From DTFZ01 sp050260375 (GTDB taxonomy: Bacteria; Bacillota; Clostridia; Christensenellales; SZUA-584): a DNA stretch of 61,248 bases. The position numbers and the translations under genes were made by a program. The stretch covers positions 1 to 61,248 of the forward strand of contig JBLNCA010000055.1 of assembly GCA_050260375.1 (NCBI GenBank), given 5' to 3'. Below, one piece after another: positions 1 to 7,796 of this stretch (positions are counted from its first letter, which is position 1; every line of letters begins with the position of its first letter). A model generated the notes under the pieces. The model ran no database searches and was not told where the DNA came from. It saw nothing but the letters and a program-made list of their open reading frames with translations.

Positions 1-116
1 CCGGCTTCCTTCAGATTCCACCTCACGATGGACACCCTTGCCTTTGGCTAACGGTTGGTGCTATCAACCCCCGTAACGGACTTTCACCGTCAAGGTCGCG
101 CGCATGCCGCGCGCAC
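1..116 (-). mobile_element. Group II intron, 5' portion (cut by window edge)
   Basis: On the minus strand the sequence starts with GTGCG at 116, the group II 5' splice consensus (GUGYG). It continues leftward through a domain I-like core with GTGAAAGTCCG and CTGAAGGAAGC motifs that I recognise from bacterial retroelement introns. The reverse transcriptase ORF and the 3' end lie outside the window. The 5' exon is a CCTTCCCC/GGGGAAGG hairpin followed by CATACAT, so the intron sits just downstream of a stem-loop, the target habit known for group IIC introns. I cannot assign the subclass from this fragment. Confidence 0.75.
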
Positions 117-122
117 ATGTAT

Positions 123-170
123 GCCTTCCCCTTAGAGGGGAAGGTGGCGCGAAGCGCCGGATCAGGTGTA
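123..170 (+). repeat. Palindromic repeat, CTTCCCC family (copy a)
   Basis: A hairpin CCTTCCCC/GGGGAAGG is followed by GGCGC-GAA-GCGCC and the terminal motif GGATCAGGTG. The same module recurs at 557-610 (inverted), 631-683, 51340-51390 (inverted) and 51491-51539. Together with the 557 copy it forms inverted repeats around the DUF559 gene. Confidence 0.8.
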
Positions 171-187
171 TGCATTCCACAGAGGTT

Positions 188-547
188 TTAATCACCTGTT
201 GGAAATATCATGTTATAAATATCATTGCAGACGTTCTCAAACCGTTGGTTTATGTCTGCGTTGGAATACCGCATAACTTTCAGTCCAAGGCTCTCCAAAT
301 ATTCATCCCGGACTTTGTCCACGGCTGCCGCCGTTTCTTCATAGTGCTGCGAACCGTCAATCTCGATGACCAACTTTGCCCCAGCGTAGTAGAAGTCAAC
401 TATATACTGCCCGAATATTTTCTGACGCTTTACAGGAACTTGCAGGTTCTTTAAGAAATCGTACCACAGATGCCGTTCCTCTTTTGTCATTTCCCTTCGC
501 AGCCTTTGCGCATTGTTCGTCAGTTTGGGATTGCATTGTTCGTTCAT
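188..547 (-). CDS. DUF559 endonuclease-domain protein
   Basis: This is a 119-residue single-domain protein of the DUF559 family, which has a Vsr-like PD-(D/E)XK nuclease fold. Visible core motifs are VDFYYAGAKLVIEIDGSQH (Asp, then Glu-x-Asp-Gly and His, about residues 50-70) and the family C-terminal pattern LKVMRYSNADI. No good Shine-Dalgarno site precedes the ATG. The ORF is framed almost exactly by inverted copies of a palindromic repeat (123-170 and 557-610), leaving only 10-20 bp on each side, so gene and repeats look like one unit. The cellular role of DUF559 proteins is not settled. A link between this nuclease and the repeats is my inference from position. Confidence 0.85.
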   Translation of the reverse strand: MNEQCNPKLTNNAQRLRREMTKEERHLWYDFLKNLQVPVKRQKIFGQYIVDFYYAGAKLVIEIDGSQHYEETAAAVDKVRDEYLESLGLKVMRYSNADINQRFENVCNDIYNMIFPTGD

Positions 548-556
548 ATATTATCC

Positions 557-610
557 CACCTCATCAGTCAAATGCTTCGCATTTGCCAACTTCCCCTCAG
601 AGGGGAAGCC
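557..610 (-). repeat. Palindromic repeat, CTTCCCC family (copy b, inverted)
   Basis: Read on the minus strand it has GGCTTCCCCT/AGGGGAAG, then a small AAATGC-GAA-GCATTT hairpin, ending in TGATGAGGTG. The variable second stem (GGCGC/GCGCC in copy a, AAATGC/GCATTT here) keeps its pairing although the bases differ. It lies 10 bp upstream of the DUF559 start codon. Confidence 0.8.
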
Positions 611-630
611 TTTTTATCTCGATTCCATAA

Positions 631-683
631 AGCCTTCTCCTTGAGGAGAAGGTGGCGCGGCGCGCCGCGCCGGATGAGGTGTA
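631..683 (+). repeat. Palindromic repeat, CTTCTCC family (copy c)
   Basis: The hairpin CCTTCTCC-TTGA-GGAGAAGG is followed by a GGCGCGGCGCGCCGCGCC palindrome and the conserved end GGATGAGGTG. It is the same module as copies a and b with compensating changes in both stems. It ends about 25 bp before the 3' end of the glycosyltransferase gene. Confidence 0.8.
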
Positions 684-708
684 TACCATTACTTGTTCTA
701 TACGGGCT

Positions 709-1965
709 TTAAGACGCGCGGTCGAGCGGCGAATACGCGCCGCCATCATACAGCTCGCGTATGCTCACGTTGCAGGAATGGTCTATGGGCTCCCATACCA
801 CGTCTTTTTTAAACAGGCAATAGAAGTTTATCGGGAGCCAGCTTAAAATAAACACAGGGAACATAAAAATGCCGGCTATATTGTTCTTCAGCTTTGCACC
901 ATGCAGCGCAAGAACGAACGCCGAAAACAACACCTGCCCGAAATATCCGGCTATAAAACTCGCAACAGCAACCAACAGGGCTGCCATGCCGTAAGCTCTC
1001 ATGTCGATAAGCGACGCAAGCGATGTGACGACCGACAGCACTGTAAGCAGCACCTGATAAAACGGCGTAAGCGCGAAAAGTAACACGTCGAGCGCGCACC
1101 TGTTGTTCCTTTTAAATGCCGCAGAAAACAGCTTTGAGAAATAAGAATACACGCACATGTAAGAACCCGCCGTCCACCTCTTGCGCTGCCGCATCGAAGT
1201 TAAAAACTTTGTCGGCTGCTCGTCGTATATCACCGCGTCCTCGACAAACACTATACGCCTGTTTTTCAACACGCATAGTATTGTGTATTCCATGTCCTCG
1301 GTCAGCGTATTTACAGAAAACCCTGTTTCCTTAAGAAGCTTTGCCGACACCATGTATCCGGTGCCGTATATATTTGCGCTGCGCCCAAGGTTCATGCGCG
1401 CGCGGTTTATAAATATGTTTATAGTGCCAAAATAAATCGTATAGCACTCGGATACCCAGTTGCCCTTCAAATTTTTACTGTCGCGCTTTCCCTGCGCCGC
1501 CTGGTATCCCGCGCAAAGCGCGTCGTTCATGCGCTGCAAAAAGTTGGGGCTTGCTACATTGTCCGCGTCGAATATACAATAGCCGTCATAGCCCGAATTC
1601 TGCAATGCGGTGAAAGCCTTTTTTAACACGTCGCCTTTTGTATTAACGGGCATTTGTATTTCAAGTATGCGCGCCCCCGCCTGCGCCGCAACACGCGGCG
1701 TATCGTCCGTGCAATTGTTGGGGATAACGAAAATGTCATAGAGCTCTCTTGGGTACGCCTGGCGCTTTAAGCTGTCGATAAGGCTGAAGATCACCTTTTC
1801 TTCGTTGCGCGCCGCAATAAGCACCGCAAACCTTTTTTGAGGCGCGTACGAACCTAAAGTACTTTGTCTCTTCTTAAACGCCGCAAGCCCAAGTACTATA
1901 AAATACAAGCTGTATAATACGAGCGGCAGTGACAGTATACAGCAAAAAATTATAATTAAACTCAT
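709..1965 (-). CDS. Processive-type family 2 glycosyltransferase (membrane)
   Basis: The 418-residue protein has an N-terminal membrane helix (about 1-27), a GT-A domain and several C-terminal hydrophobic helices. GT2 signatures are present in order: AARNEE for nucleotide-sugar binding, FDADN as the DxD motif, LTEDMEY for the catalytic acid, and QRKRW as the Q(Q/R)xRW motif of processive polysaccharide synthases. The layout resembles N-acetylglucosaminyl or cellulose-synthase-like enzymes that build and export a polymer. No PilZ domain or other polysaccharide genes are adjacent, so the product is unknown. The start has no convincing Shine-Dalgarno site, and a slightly later start is possible. 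Confidence 0.85.
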   Translation of the reverse strand: MSLIIIFCCILSLPLVLYSLYFIVLGLAAFKKRQSTLGSYAPQKRFAVLIAARNEEKVIFSLIDSLKRQAYPRELYDIFVIPNNCTDDTPRVAAQAGARILEIQMPVNTKGDVLKKAFTALQNSGYDGYCIFDADNVASPNFLQRMNDALCAGYQAAQGKRDSKNLKGNWVSECYTIYFGTINIFINRARMNLGRSANIYGTGYMVSAKLLKETGFSVNTLTEDMEYTILCVLKNRRIVFVEDAVIYDEQPTKFLTSMRQRKRWTAGSYMCVYSYFSKLFSAAFKRNNRCALDVLLFALTPFYQVLLTVLSVVTSLASLIDMRAYGMAALLVAVASFIAGYFGQVLFSAFVLALHGAKLKNNIAGIFMFPVFILSWLPINFYCLFKKDVVWEPIDHSCNVSIRELYDGGAYSPLDRAS

Positions 1966-2263
1966 ATATCAATATCTGCTTTCGATTTTATGACACAAAA
2001 GCGCTGCCGCATAATGACGGCTTCGCCGTTGCCTCGCCTGATTGCGCTTAAGCCTTAATCTTATCAGTTAACATATAATGCATAGGCTGTATTATATAAT
2101 GCAAATAGTTTATTTTCAAGGCTTGTGTATAAATTTGTAATATTATCGTGTTTTTACGCGAAGCACACCAAATTTTCCTGTCTTTACCATTTAAACTATT
2201 GGCCGTATATAAAAATATACGCCCGGCTGTTTTTCTGCTATAATGTGCAGCGAAGGAGTGTAT
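1966..2263. other. Intergenic region between divergent genes
   Basis: AT-rich gap between the minus-strand glycosyltransferase and plus-strand rqcP. It holds several TATAAT-like hexamers on both strands and a short palindrome GTATAT-AAAA-ATATAC (about 2205-2220) just upstream of the rqcP -10 element, which could be an operator. No gene is apparent. Confidence 0.4.
2236..2244 (+). promoter_or_regulatory. Extended -10 promoter of rqcP-ispDF
   Basis: TGC-TATAAT is an extended -10 element about 20 bp upstream of the rqcP ATG. No good -35 hexamer is visible at the standard distance, as is usual for extended -10 promoters. The resulting leader would be very short but still includes the GAAGGAG ribosome site. 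Confidence 0.5.
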
Positions 2264-2521
2264 ATGAGGCTCGATAAATTTTTAAAGGTGTCCAGGATAA
2301 TAAAACGCCGCACGGTGGCAAGCGAAGCGTGCGACAGGCAGCGCGTGTTCGTAAACGGCAACGTCGCAAAAGCGGGAAAAGACTTGAAAATAGGCGACGT
2401 AATAGAGATACGCTTTGGCAGCAGCACGCTCAAGGTAAAGGTATTAAAGCTCTCGGAAACGGTGCGCAAGGAAGAAGCCGACGGCATGTACGAAGTACTG
2501 GAGGAATCGAAGCATGCCTGA
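2264..2521 (+). CDS. rqcP: S4-domain RNA-binding protein, RqcP/YabO/Hsp15 family
   Basis: This 85-residue protein consists almost entirely of one S4 RNA-binding domain (MRLDKFLKVSRIIKRRTVA through the RVFVNGN and GDVIEIRFG turns). Its relatives include B. subtilis YabO, shown to act as RqcP, which binds stalled 50S-peptidyl-tRNA complexes and helps RqcH add alanine tails, and E. coli Hsp15. The start chosen is the ATG at 2264, preceded by GAAGGAG at good spacing, rather than the upstream in-frame ATG at 2243, which overlaps the -10 element. The 3' end overlaps ispDF by 8 bp, so the two are translationally coupled. YabO usually sits near hup/divIC; the pairing with isoprenoid synthesis here is different. 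Confidence 0.85.
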   Translation: MRLDKFLKVSRIIKRRTVASEACDRQRVFVNGNVAKAGKDLKIGDVIEIRFGSSTLKVKVLKLSETVRKEEADGMYEVLEESKHA

Positions 2522-3650
2522 CACAGTGGGCATAGTGCTGGCCGCGGGCAGCTCGGAGCGCATGGGCCAAAACAAGATGCTGATGCATATAGGCGGCAAA
2601 ACCGTGCTGCAGCGCTCGCTTGAGGCGTTTGAGTCGGCGGGCTGTTTTGACCGCGTAATAATCGTCTGCCGTAAATGCGACAGCGAAGAAGCCGATTGCA
2701 TTGCGAGGCGCGCGCTCACTGTTACGTATATTATCGCAGAGGGCGGCAGCGAGCGGCAGTACTCCGTGGAAAACGCGCTGAAAGCCGCGCAAGGGGCTGA
2801 AGTCGTCGCGGTGCACGACGGCGCGAGGTGCTTTATAGACCCGGCTGTAATACGCGCGTGCGTTGAAAAAGCGTATGAGACGGGCGCGGCCGCCGCAGGC
2901 GTGAAAACTTTGGATACGATAAAGGTAGCAGAAAACGGCATAATTACGGATACGCTCGATCGCGAGCGGTTAGTCAACATACAGACTCCGCAGGCGTTTA
3001 AGTACGAACTGTTAATGGACGCCCACAGACAGGCAAAGGCAGACGGCTTTTTGGGCACGGACGAGTGCATACTGCTCGAGCGGCTGGGGCTGCCGGTAAG
3101 CTTTGTGGAGTCGCGCTACGACAACATAAAAATAACGACGCGGGAGGATATAGTGCACGGTATGGCGATAGCGGGCGTGCAGGTAAGGACGGGCATCGGC
3201 TGCGACGCCCACAGGCTGCAGCAAGGCCGCAGGCTCGTGCTTGGCGGCGTGGAGATACAATATGAAAAAGGGCTCATAGGCCACAGCGACGCAGACGTGC
3301 TGCTGCACGCCGTAATAGACGCCCTGCTGGGCGCAGCCGCGGCGGGCGATATTGGCCGCCATTTTCCCGAGACGGAGGAGTACCGCGGCATAAGCAGCTT
3401 AGAGCTGCTGCGTCGCACCAGGGATATAATCTCCGAAAAAGGATACGGCATAGTCAACATAGACGCGACTATAGTTATTCAGGCCCCGAAGCTCGCGCCG
3501 TACATAGATTCAATGCGCGCTAATATCGCCGAAGCTCTTCAGATAGACGAAGGCTCCGTCAGCGTAAAGGCCAAGACGACGGAGGGCATGGGCTTTGAAG
3601 GCACAGGGGAAGGGGCCTCCGCCACCGCAATAGCGACGCTTATCGGTTAG
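2514..3650 (+). CDS. ispDF: Bifunctional IspD/IspF (MEP pathway)
   Basis: The 378-residue protein fuses two MEP-pathway enzymes. Residues about 1-220 are IspD, 2-C-methyl-D-erythritol 4-phosphate cytidylyltransferase, with the nucleotide-binding motif GIVLAAGSSERMGQNK and VAVHDGARC. Residues about 222-378 are IspF, 2-C-methyl-D-erythritol 2,4-cyclodiphosphate synthase, with the metal ligands in GIGCDAHRL and IGHSDADVLLHA and the C-terminal KAKTTEGMGFEGTGEG motif. Such fusions are known in alpha-proteobacteria and some Clostridia. It acts in the cytoplasm, making isoprenoid precursors for undecaprenyl phosphate and quinones. The start overlaps rqcP. Confidence 0.95.
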   Translation: MPDTVGIVLAAGSSERMGQNKMLMHIGGKTVLQRSLEAFESAGCFDRVIIVCRKCDSEEADCIARRALTVTYIIAEGGSERQYSVENALKAAQGAEVVAVHDGARCFIDPAVIRACVEKAYETGAAAAGVKTLDTIKVAENGIITDTLDRERLVNIQTPQAFKYELLMDAHRQAKADGFLGTDECILLERLGLPVSFVESRYDNIKITTREDIVHGMAIAGVQVRTGIGCDAHRLQQGRRLVLGGVEIQYEKGLIGHSDADVLLHAVIDALLGAAAAGDIGRHFPETEEYRGISSLELLRRTRDIISEKGYGIVNIDATIVIQAPKLAPYIDSMRANIAEALQIDEGSVSVKAKTTEGMGFEGTGEGASATAIATLIG

Positions 3651-3689
3651 TATCAATTCTCCCCTGTGACCGCCCAAATCGGAATGCTT

Positions 3690-3750
3690 TTGAGAGCCCC
3701 GTAGAGGGTATCCGGCGCGAAGCGCCCGAAATGCGGCTGCGCCGGGCGTT
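3690..3750 (+). repeat. Hairpin cluster before leuS, REP-like relic
   Basis: GCCCCGTAGAGGGTAT resembles the core of the REP-like elements at 6890-7638. It is followed by GGCGC-GAA-GCGCC and the longer pair CGCCCG/CGGGCG. No T-tract follows, so this is more likely a decayed repeat than a clean terminator. Confidence 0.4.
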
Positions 3751-3790
3751 TGGCCATATTGATATAAAACTTGATTTTTTTATTTCGTTA

Positions 3791-3796
3791 TATAAT
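3791..3796 (+). promoter_or_regulatory. Possible -10 element of leuS
   Basis: TATAAT lies about 100 bp upstream of leuS. A TTGATT hexamer occurs upstream but only 14 bp away, shorter than usual, so the assignment is weak. I looked for a T-box leader (AG-rich specifier stem, TGGNACC box, terminator) and did not find one. Confidence 0.35.
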
Positions 3797-3898
3797 AATG
3801 TACGAAGCAATCTATGTTTAAAGCCTCGTTTATCATTCCGGGGATAGGTTTGCTAGGAATCACATAAAACGTTAGCTTTAACCGTTTGGGAGATATAT

Positions 3899-6316
3899 AT
3901 GAACTTTTTGCAAATCGAAAAGAAATGGCAGAAGAAATGGGAAGAGACGAGACTGTATAAGTTTGACAGGTCCCGGGTGGACAAAAAGAAGTACATACTC
4001 GAAATGTTCTCATATCCGTCGGGCGCAAAGCTGCACGTCGGCCACTGGTACAACTACGGCCTTTCGGATTCGTACGCGCGCTATATGCGCATGAAGGGCT
4101 TCGAGGTCTTCCAGCCGATGGGCTTCGACGCTTTCGGGCTGCCCGCCGAAAACTACGCGATAAAAACGGGCATACACCCCGAGGATTCGACGCTCTCCAA
4201 CATAGAGACCATGGAGCGCCAGCTGCGCGAGATGGGCGCCATGTTCGACTGGGACTACGAGATAAAGACGTGCTTGCCCGACTACTATAAATGGACGCAG
4301 TGGTGCTTCCTGCAGCTTTATAAAAAAGGCCTCGCCTACAGGAAGGAAGCGCCGGTAAACTGGTGCCCAGGGTGCAACACAGTTCTTGCCAACGAGCAGG
4401 TAATAAACGGCTGCTGCGAGCGCTGCGACTCGACGGTTGTGCGCAAAAACCTAACGCAGTGGTTCTTTAAGATAACCGATTACGCAGAGAGGCTGCTGGA
4501 TGGCCTCGACGGGCTCGACTGGCCCGAGAAGACGAAGACCATGCAGCGCAACTGGATAGGAAAGTCCACAGGCGGCGAGATAACGTTCAAAATAGAAGGC
4601 GGCGGCGAGTTCACCGTGTTCACGACGAGGGCGGACACGCTGTTTGGGTGCACGTACTGCGTATTAGCGCCCGAACATCCGCTGACGCTTAAGATTACCA
4701 CTCCCGGGCAGCGCAAGGCTGTCGAAGAATACATAGAATACGCCGCACGCGCAAGCGAGATAGACCGCCTTTCAACCGTGCGCGAAAAGACCGGCGTGTT
4801 TACGGGCGCGTACGCTATAAACCCGATAAACAACCGCCGCATACCGATATATGCGGCCGATTACGTGCTCGCGACATACGGCACCGGCGCGGTTATGGCC
4901 GTGCCCGCGCACGATGAAAGGGACTTCGAGTTCGCAACAAAATACGGACTGCCTATAGAGCGCGTTATAAAGTCGAAAAACGGCGAGCCCGACGACCTGC
5001 CGTACGTCGAATACGGCGTTTTGGTAAACAGCGGCGAGTTTTCCGGCCTTGATTCCGAGGCGGGCAAGAACGCAATAATAGAAAGATTAAAGTCGATGCG
5101 CGCGGGTGACTTTAAAGTAAACTACCGCCTGCGCGACTGGCTGATATCGCGCCAGCGCTACTGGGGCGCACCCATACCTATAGTTTACTGCGACAAATGC
5201 GGCGAGGTTCCCGTGCCCGAGAGCGACCTGCCGGTGATGCTGCCGTACGACGTGGACTTCACGCCCGACGGTACGTCGCCGCTGCTTAAATCAAAGTCGT
5301 TCCTTAATACCACCTGCCCGCATTGCGGCGGCCCTGCGCGGCGCGACGCGGATACTATGGATACTTTCGTGTGTTCGTCATGGTACTTCCTGCGCTATCC
5401 CGACAACAGAAACGCCGAGAAGGCGTGGGACACCGCATGGATAAACAAGATGCTGCCGGTGGACAAGTACATAGGCGGCGCAGAGCACGCGTGCATGCAC
5501 CTTTTGTACGCGCGGTTCTTCACAATGGCGCTTCACGACATGGGATATTTAGGCTTCGACGAGCCTTTCAAGTCGCTCGTGCATCAGGGCGTAATATTGG
5601 GCCCCGACGGCATGCGCATGAGCAAGTCGCGCGGCAACGTGATATCGCCCGACGAATATATCAAGCAATACGGCAGCGACGTATTCCGCACGTACCTTGC
5701 CTTTGGTTTCTCTTACGTTGAGGGCGGCCCGTGGAACGAAGACGGCATAAAAGCGGTCGCGAAGTTTTTGGAGCGCGTCGAGCGCATAGTTATGCGGCTC
5801 AAGGACGTTACGGAATCGAGCAGCGAGGGCATAGCGGAGCTTAAATACGCGCAGAACTACTGCATAAAACACGTGTGCGCCGATATAGAGGCGTTCCAGT
5901 TCAACACCGCCGTTGCACGCATAATGGAGTTTACCAACGCGCTGTATAAATACGCGGACTTTTCGCCCGACAAAGAAGTGTGCCGGGACGCGATAAGCGT
6001 GCTCATACGCCTCATTGCTCCGTTCGCTCCGCATTTCGCGGAAGAGCTTTGGGAAACGATAGGCGAAGAATACTCCGTTTTCAACCAGCCTTACCCAGTC
6101 TGCGACGAAAGCGCATTGGTTCTCGACACCATAGAGATGCCGCTGCAGATAAACGGCAAGCTGCGCGCGACATTCAAAGTCGCTTCGGGCGCCACGAAAG
6201 AGGAAATAGAAGCATATATAATGAACACCGAAAGCCTTGCTTCCATGTTCGCTGGGCGCGAGGTTAAAAAGGTTATTATCATCCCCGGCAAGATAGCGAA
6301 CATAGTGGTGGGTTAG
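3899..6316 (+). CDS. leuS: Leucyl-tRNA synthetase
   Basis: An 805-residue class I aminoacyl-tRNA synthetase of normal bacterial length. It has the HIGH-type motif (LHVGHWYNY, near residue 45), a Cys4 zinc knuckle (CPGC...CCERC, about 155-175), the CP1 editing domain (TTRADTLFGCTYCVLAPEHP, about 240-260, through VPAHDERDFEFA), a second CPHC zinc site, and KMSKS as RMSKSRGNVISPDEY. It charges tRNA-Leu and proofreads Val/Ile mischarging. GGGAG precedes the ATG. queT follows after only 4 bp, so the two are co-transcribed. Confidence 0.97.
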   Translation: MNFLQIEKKWQKKWEETRLYKFDRSRVDKKKYILEMFSYPSGAKLHVGHWYNYGLSDSYARYMRMKGFEVFQPMGFDAFGLPAENYAIKTGIHPEDSTLSNIETMERQLREMGAMFDWDYEIKTCLPDYYKWTQWCFLQLYKKGLAYRKEAPVNWCPGCNTVLANEQVINGCCERCDSTVVRKNLTQWFFKITDYAERLLDGLDGLDWPEKTKTMQRNWIGKSTGGEITFKIEGGGEFTVFTTRADTLFGCTYCVLAPEHPLTLKITTPGQRKAVEEYIEYAARASEIDRLSTVREKTGVFTGAYAINPINNRRIPIYAADYVLATYGTGAVMAVPAHDERDFEFATKYGLPIERVIKSKNGEPDDLPYVEYGVLVNSGEFSGLDSEAGKNAIIERLKSMRAGDFKVNYRLRDWLISRQRYWGAPIPIVYCDKCGEVPVPESDLPVMLPYDVDFTPDGTSPLLKSKSFLNTTCPHCGGPARRDADTMDTFVCSSWYFLRYPDNRNAEKAWDTAWINKMLPVDKYIGGAEHACMHLLYARFFTMALHDMGYLGFDEPFKSLVHQGVILGPDGMRMSKSRGNVISPDEYIKQYGSDVFRTYLAFGFSYVEGGPWNEDGIKAVAKFLERVERIVMRLKDVTESSSEGIAELKYAQNYCIKHVCADIEAFQFNTAVARIMEFTNALYKYADFSPDKEVCRDAISVLIRLIAPFAPHFAEELWETIGEEYSVFNQPYPVCDESALVLDTIEMPLQINGKLRATFKVASGATKEEIEAYIMNTESLASMFAGREVKKVIIIPGKIANIVVG

Positions 6317-6320
6317 CGTG

Positions 6321-6827
6321 ATGCGCAGGGTGTTTTCCGTACGTTTCATAGCGGAAGCGGGCATAATAGCGGCGCTGTATTTCGTGCTTACCGTTGCCGT
6401 GGCCCCGCTCGCTTACGGCCAGCTGCAGATACGCATATCCGAGGCGTTGTGCGTGCTTCCTTTTTTTACGCCCGCCGCCGTGCCGGGGCTTTTTGTGGGC
6501 TGCGCGCTCGCCAATCTTTTCAGCCCATTCGGCATATGGGACGTCGTTTTCGGCTCGCTTGCCACTCTTATTGCCGCGCTTATTACATACCGCATAAAGC
6601 AAAAGTGGCTGCTGCCGTTGCCCACGATAATATTAAACGGCCTCATAATAGGCGCGGAACTAACGCTGCTCGCCGCGCTTCCCGAGTTCGGTTTTCTGCC
6701 CAAAGACGTCTATTGGGTGTCCGCCGCATACGTAGCCGCAGGCGAAGCCGTTGCCACCTACGCGCTTGGCATGCCTCTATTTTTCCTGCTTAACAAGCAC
6801 AAGGATAAATTGTTTCAACGAAGATAA
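6321..6827 (+). CDS. queT: QueT-family queuosine-precursor transporter (ECF S component)
   Basis: The 168-residue integral membrane protein has about five to six hydrophobic helices and the QueT signature around QLQIRISEALCVLPFF and VPGLFVGCALANLFSPFG. QueT proteins are substrate-binding (S) components of energy-coupling factor transporters for preQ0/preQ1-type queuosine precursors. They need the shared EcfA/A'/T module, which is not in this window. The ATG at 6321 is preferred over the overlapping GTG at 6318. Placement behind leuS suggests a tRNA-related operon, since queuosine modifies tRNA anticodons. No preQ1 riboswitch is visible. Confidence 0.85.
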   Translation: MRRVFSVRFIAEAGIIAALYFVLTVAVAPLAYGQLQIRISEALCVLPFFTPAAVPGLFVGCALANLFSPFGIWDVVFGSLATLIAALITYRIKQKWLLPLPTIILNGLIIGAELTLLAALPEFGFLPKDVYWVSAAYVAAGEAVATYALGMPLFFLLNKHKDKLFQRR

Positions 6828-6889
6828 TACGTTCCGTTACGCATACCGTTTGCCTCAAAGGAAACGGCCCTTAGACACATGCCATGCAC

Positions 6890-6931
6890 GGAACGACCCC
6901 CGCCGCGTGCCCCGTAGGGGTATGTCGTTCC
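6890..6931 (+). repeat. REP-like hairpin 1
   Basis: Outer arms GGAACGAC/GTCGTTCC enclose the core CCGCGTGCCCC-GTA-GGGGTAT. It lies about 110 bp upstream of the RAYT pseudogene and shares its core with elements 2, 3 and the copy at 18956. Confidence 0.8.
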
Positions 6932-6977
6932 GCGCATGTATACCGTTCCAGATACTTTCTTCTGCACATCTATGTAA

Positions 6978-7019
6978 GGAACAACACCCGCCGTGTGCCC
7001 CGTAGGGGTATGCCGTTCC
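6978..7019 (+). repeat. REP-like hairpin 2
   Basis: Outer arms GGAACAAC/GCCGTTCC (one mismatch) enclose the core CCGTGTGCCCC-GTA-GGGGTAT. It lies directly upstream of the RAYT pseudogene in the same orientation as element 1. Confidence 0.8.
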
Positions 7020-7038
7020 GGTCGAGTACGTTTAACGC

Positions 7039-7554
7039 ATGATTAACGTAAAAGCAGGTGAGATCGTGGAATTGCCGAAAAGAAAACCTCAACGTTTACC
7101 CGGCTTTGATTATTCTCAAAGCAATGCATATTTCATCACCATATGCACACAAAACAAAATGAATATATTTGGCGAACTCATTGATAACAATATAAAATTG
7201 AATGATGCGGGCAGAATGGTCTGTGGAAAAATCGAATCAATATCGGGGAATTGTGTTGTAGTCGACAAATACGTTGTTATGCCCAACAATATCCACGCAA
7301 TAATTCTTATAAATAACACTGTAACAAACAGCGGAACGGCACAGGGGCCGTTCCCTACGCTATCGGAAATAGTACTTCGATTTAAAACAATAACGACGAA
7401 GCTATACATCGACGGCGTAAAAAGCGGCGCATACCCGCCGTTTGAAAAGAAAATCTCAAAAATCATTCTACGACCATATCATACGCGATGAAAACAGTTA
7501 CCTTGCTATCATGAAAATCCTTTGCAATGGCTGGACGATGAATATTACGTATAA
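7039..7554 (+). pseudogene. REP-associated tyrosine transposase (RAYT, Y1_Tnp), inactivated
   Basis: The N-terminal reading frame (7039-7491) is a TnpA-REP/Y1 transposase: FDYSQSNAYFITICTQNK, then VDKYVVMPNNIHAIILI, then LSEIVLRFKTITTK. RAYTs are HUH single-strand transposases that act on REP hairpins. Two lesions are visible. The first His of the HUH motif (usually MPNHIH) is Asn. The frame also shifts near 7460: the catalytic-Tyr block SFYDHIIRDENSY appears in another frame, and the usual C-terminus ENPLQWLDDEYYV in yet another, ending at 7554. The frame hence reads out early at RPYHTR. REP-like hairpins lie on both sides and one inside the gene, consistent with its former substrates. Confidence 0.85.
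7333..7354 (+). repeat. Short hairpin inside the RAYT gene
   Basis: GGAACGGC/GCCGTTCC arms around ACAGGG, matching the outer arms of the flanking REP-like elements but without the core. It falls in the variable linker before LSEIVLRF and keeps the frame. Confidence 0.6.
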
Positions 7555-7597
7555 AATAAATGATTGCAGGTATTTACCCCTGCCGAATACCATGTAG

Positions 7598-7638
7598 GGA
7601 ACAGCCTCGCCGTGTGCTCCGTAGGGGTATGCTGTTCC
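7598..7638 (+). repeat. REP-like hairpin 3
   Basis: Arms GGAACAGC/GCTGTTCC enclose CCGTGTGCTCC-GTA-GGGGTAT. It lies about 45 bp downstream of the end of the RAYT pseudogene, so the dead gene is bracketed by elements 2 and 3. The remaining sequence up to 7796 shows no gene. Confidence 0.8.
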
Positions 7639-7796
7639 GCCGGATTTGCCGACCTCACGCACGGGCTCACCGTCGCGCTGCGCCTCTCCCTCTTCCCTGT
7701 TTATATGAATTTATTGTTTTACTTCCGGCATTGCTATCATATATCCTTACCCATGCAAATATCTCTTAATAGAAACACTATCAAGGAGATATTCAT

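Noticed and set aside
3651..3898. T-box leader before leuS
   Set aside because: No TGGNACC-type T-box sequence, specifier stem or antiterminator/terminator pair was found. The same search before glnS, gltX, lysS and serC was negative.
5549..6364. 271-codon minus-strand ORF
   Set aside because: It is antisense to leuS and queT and has no recognisable domain.
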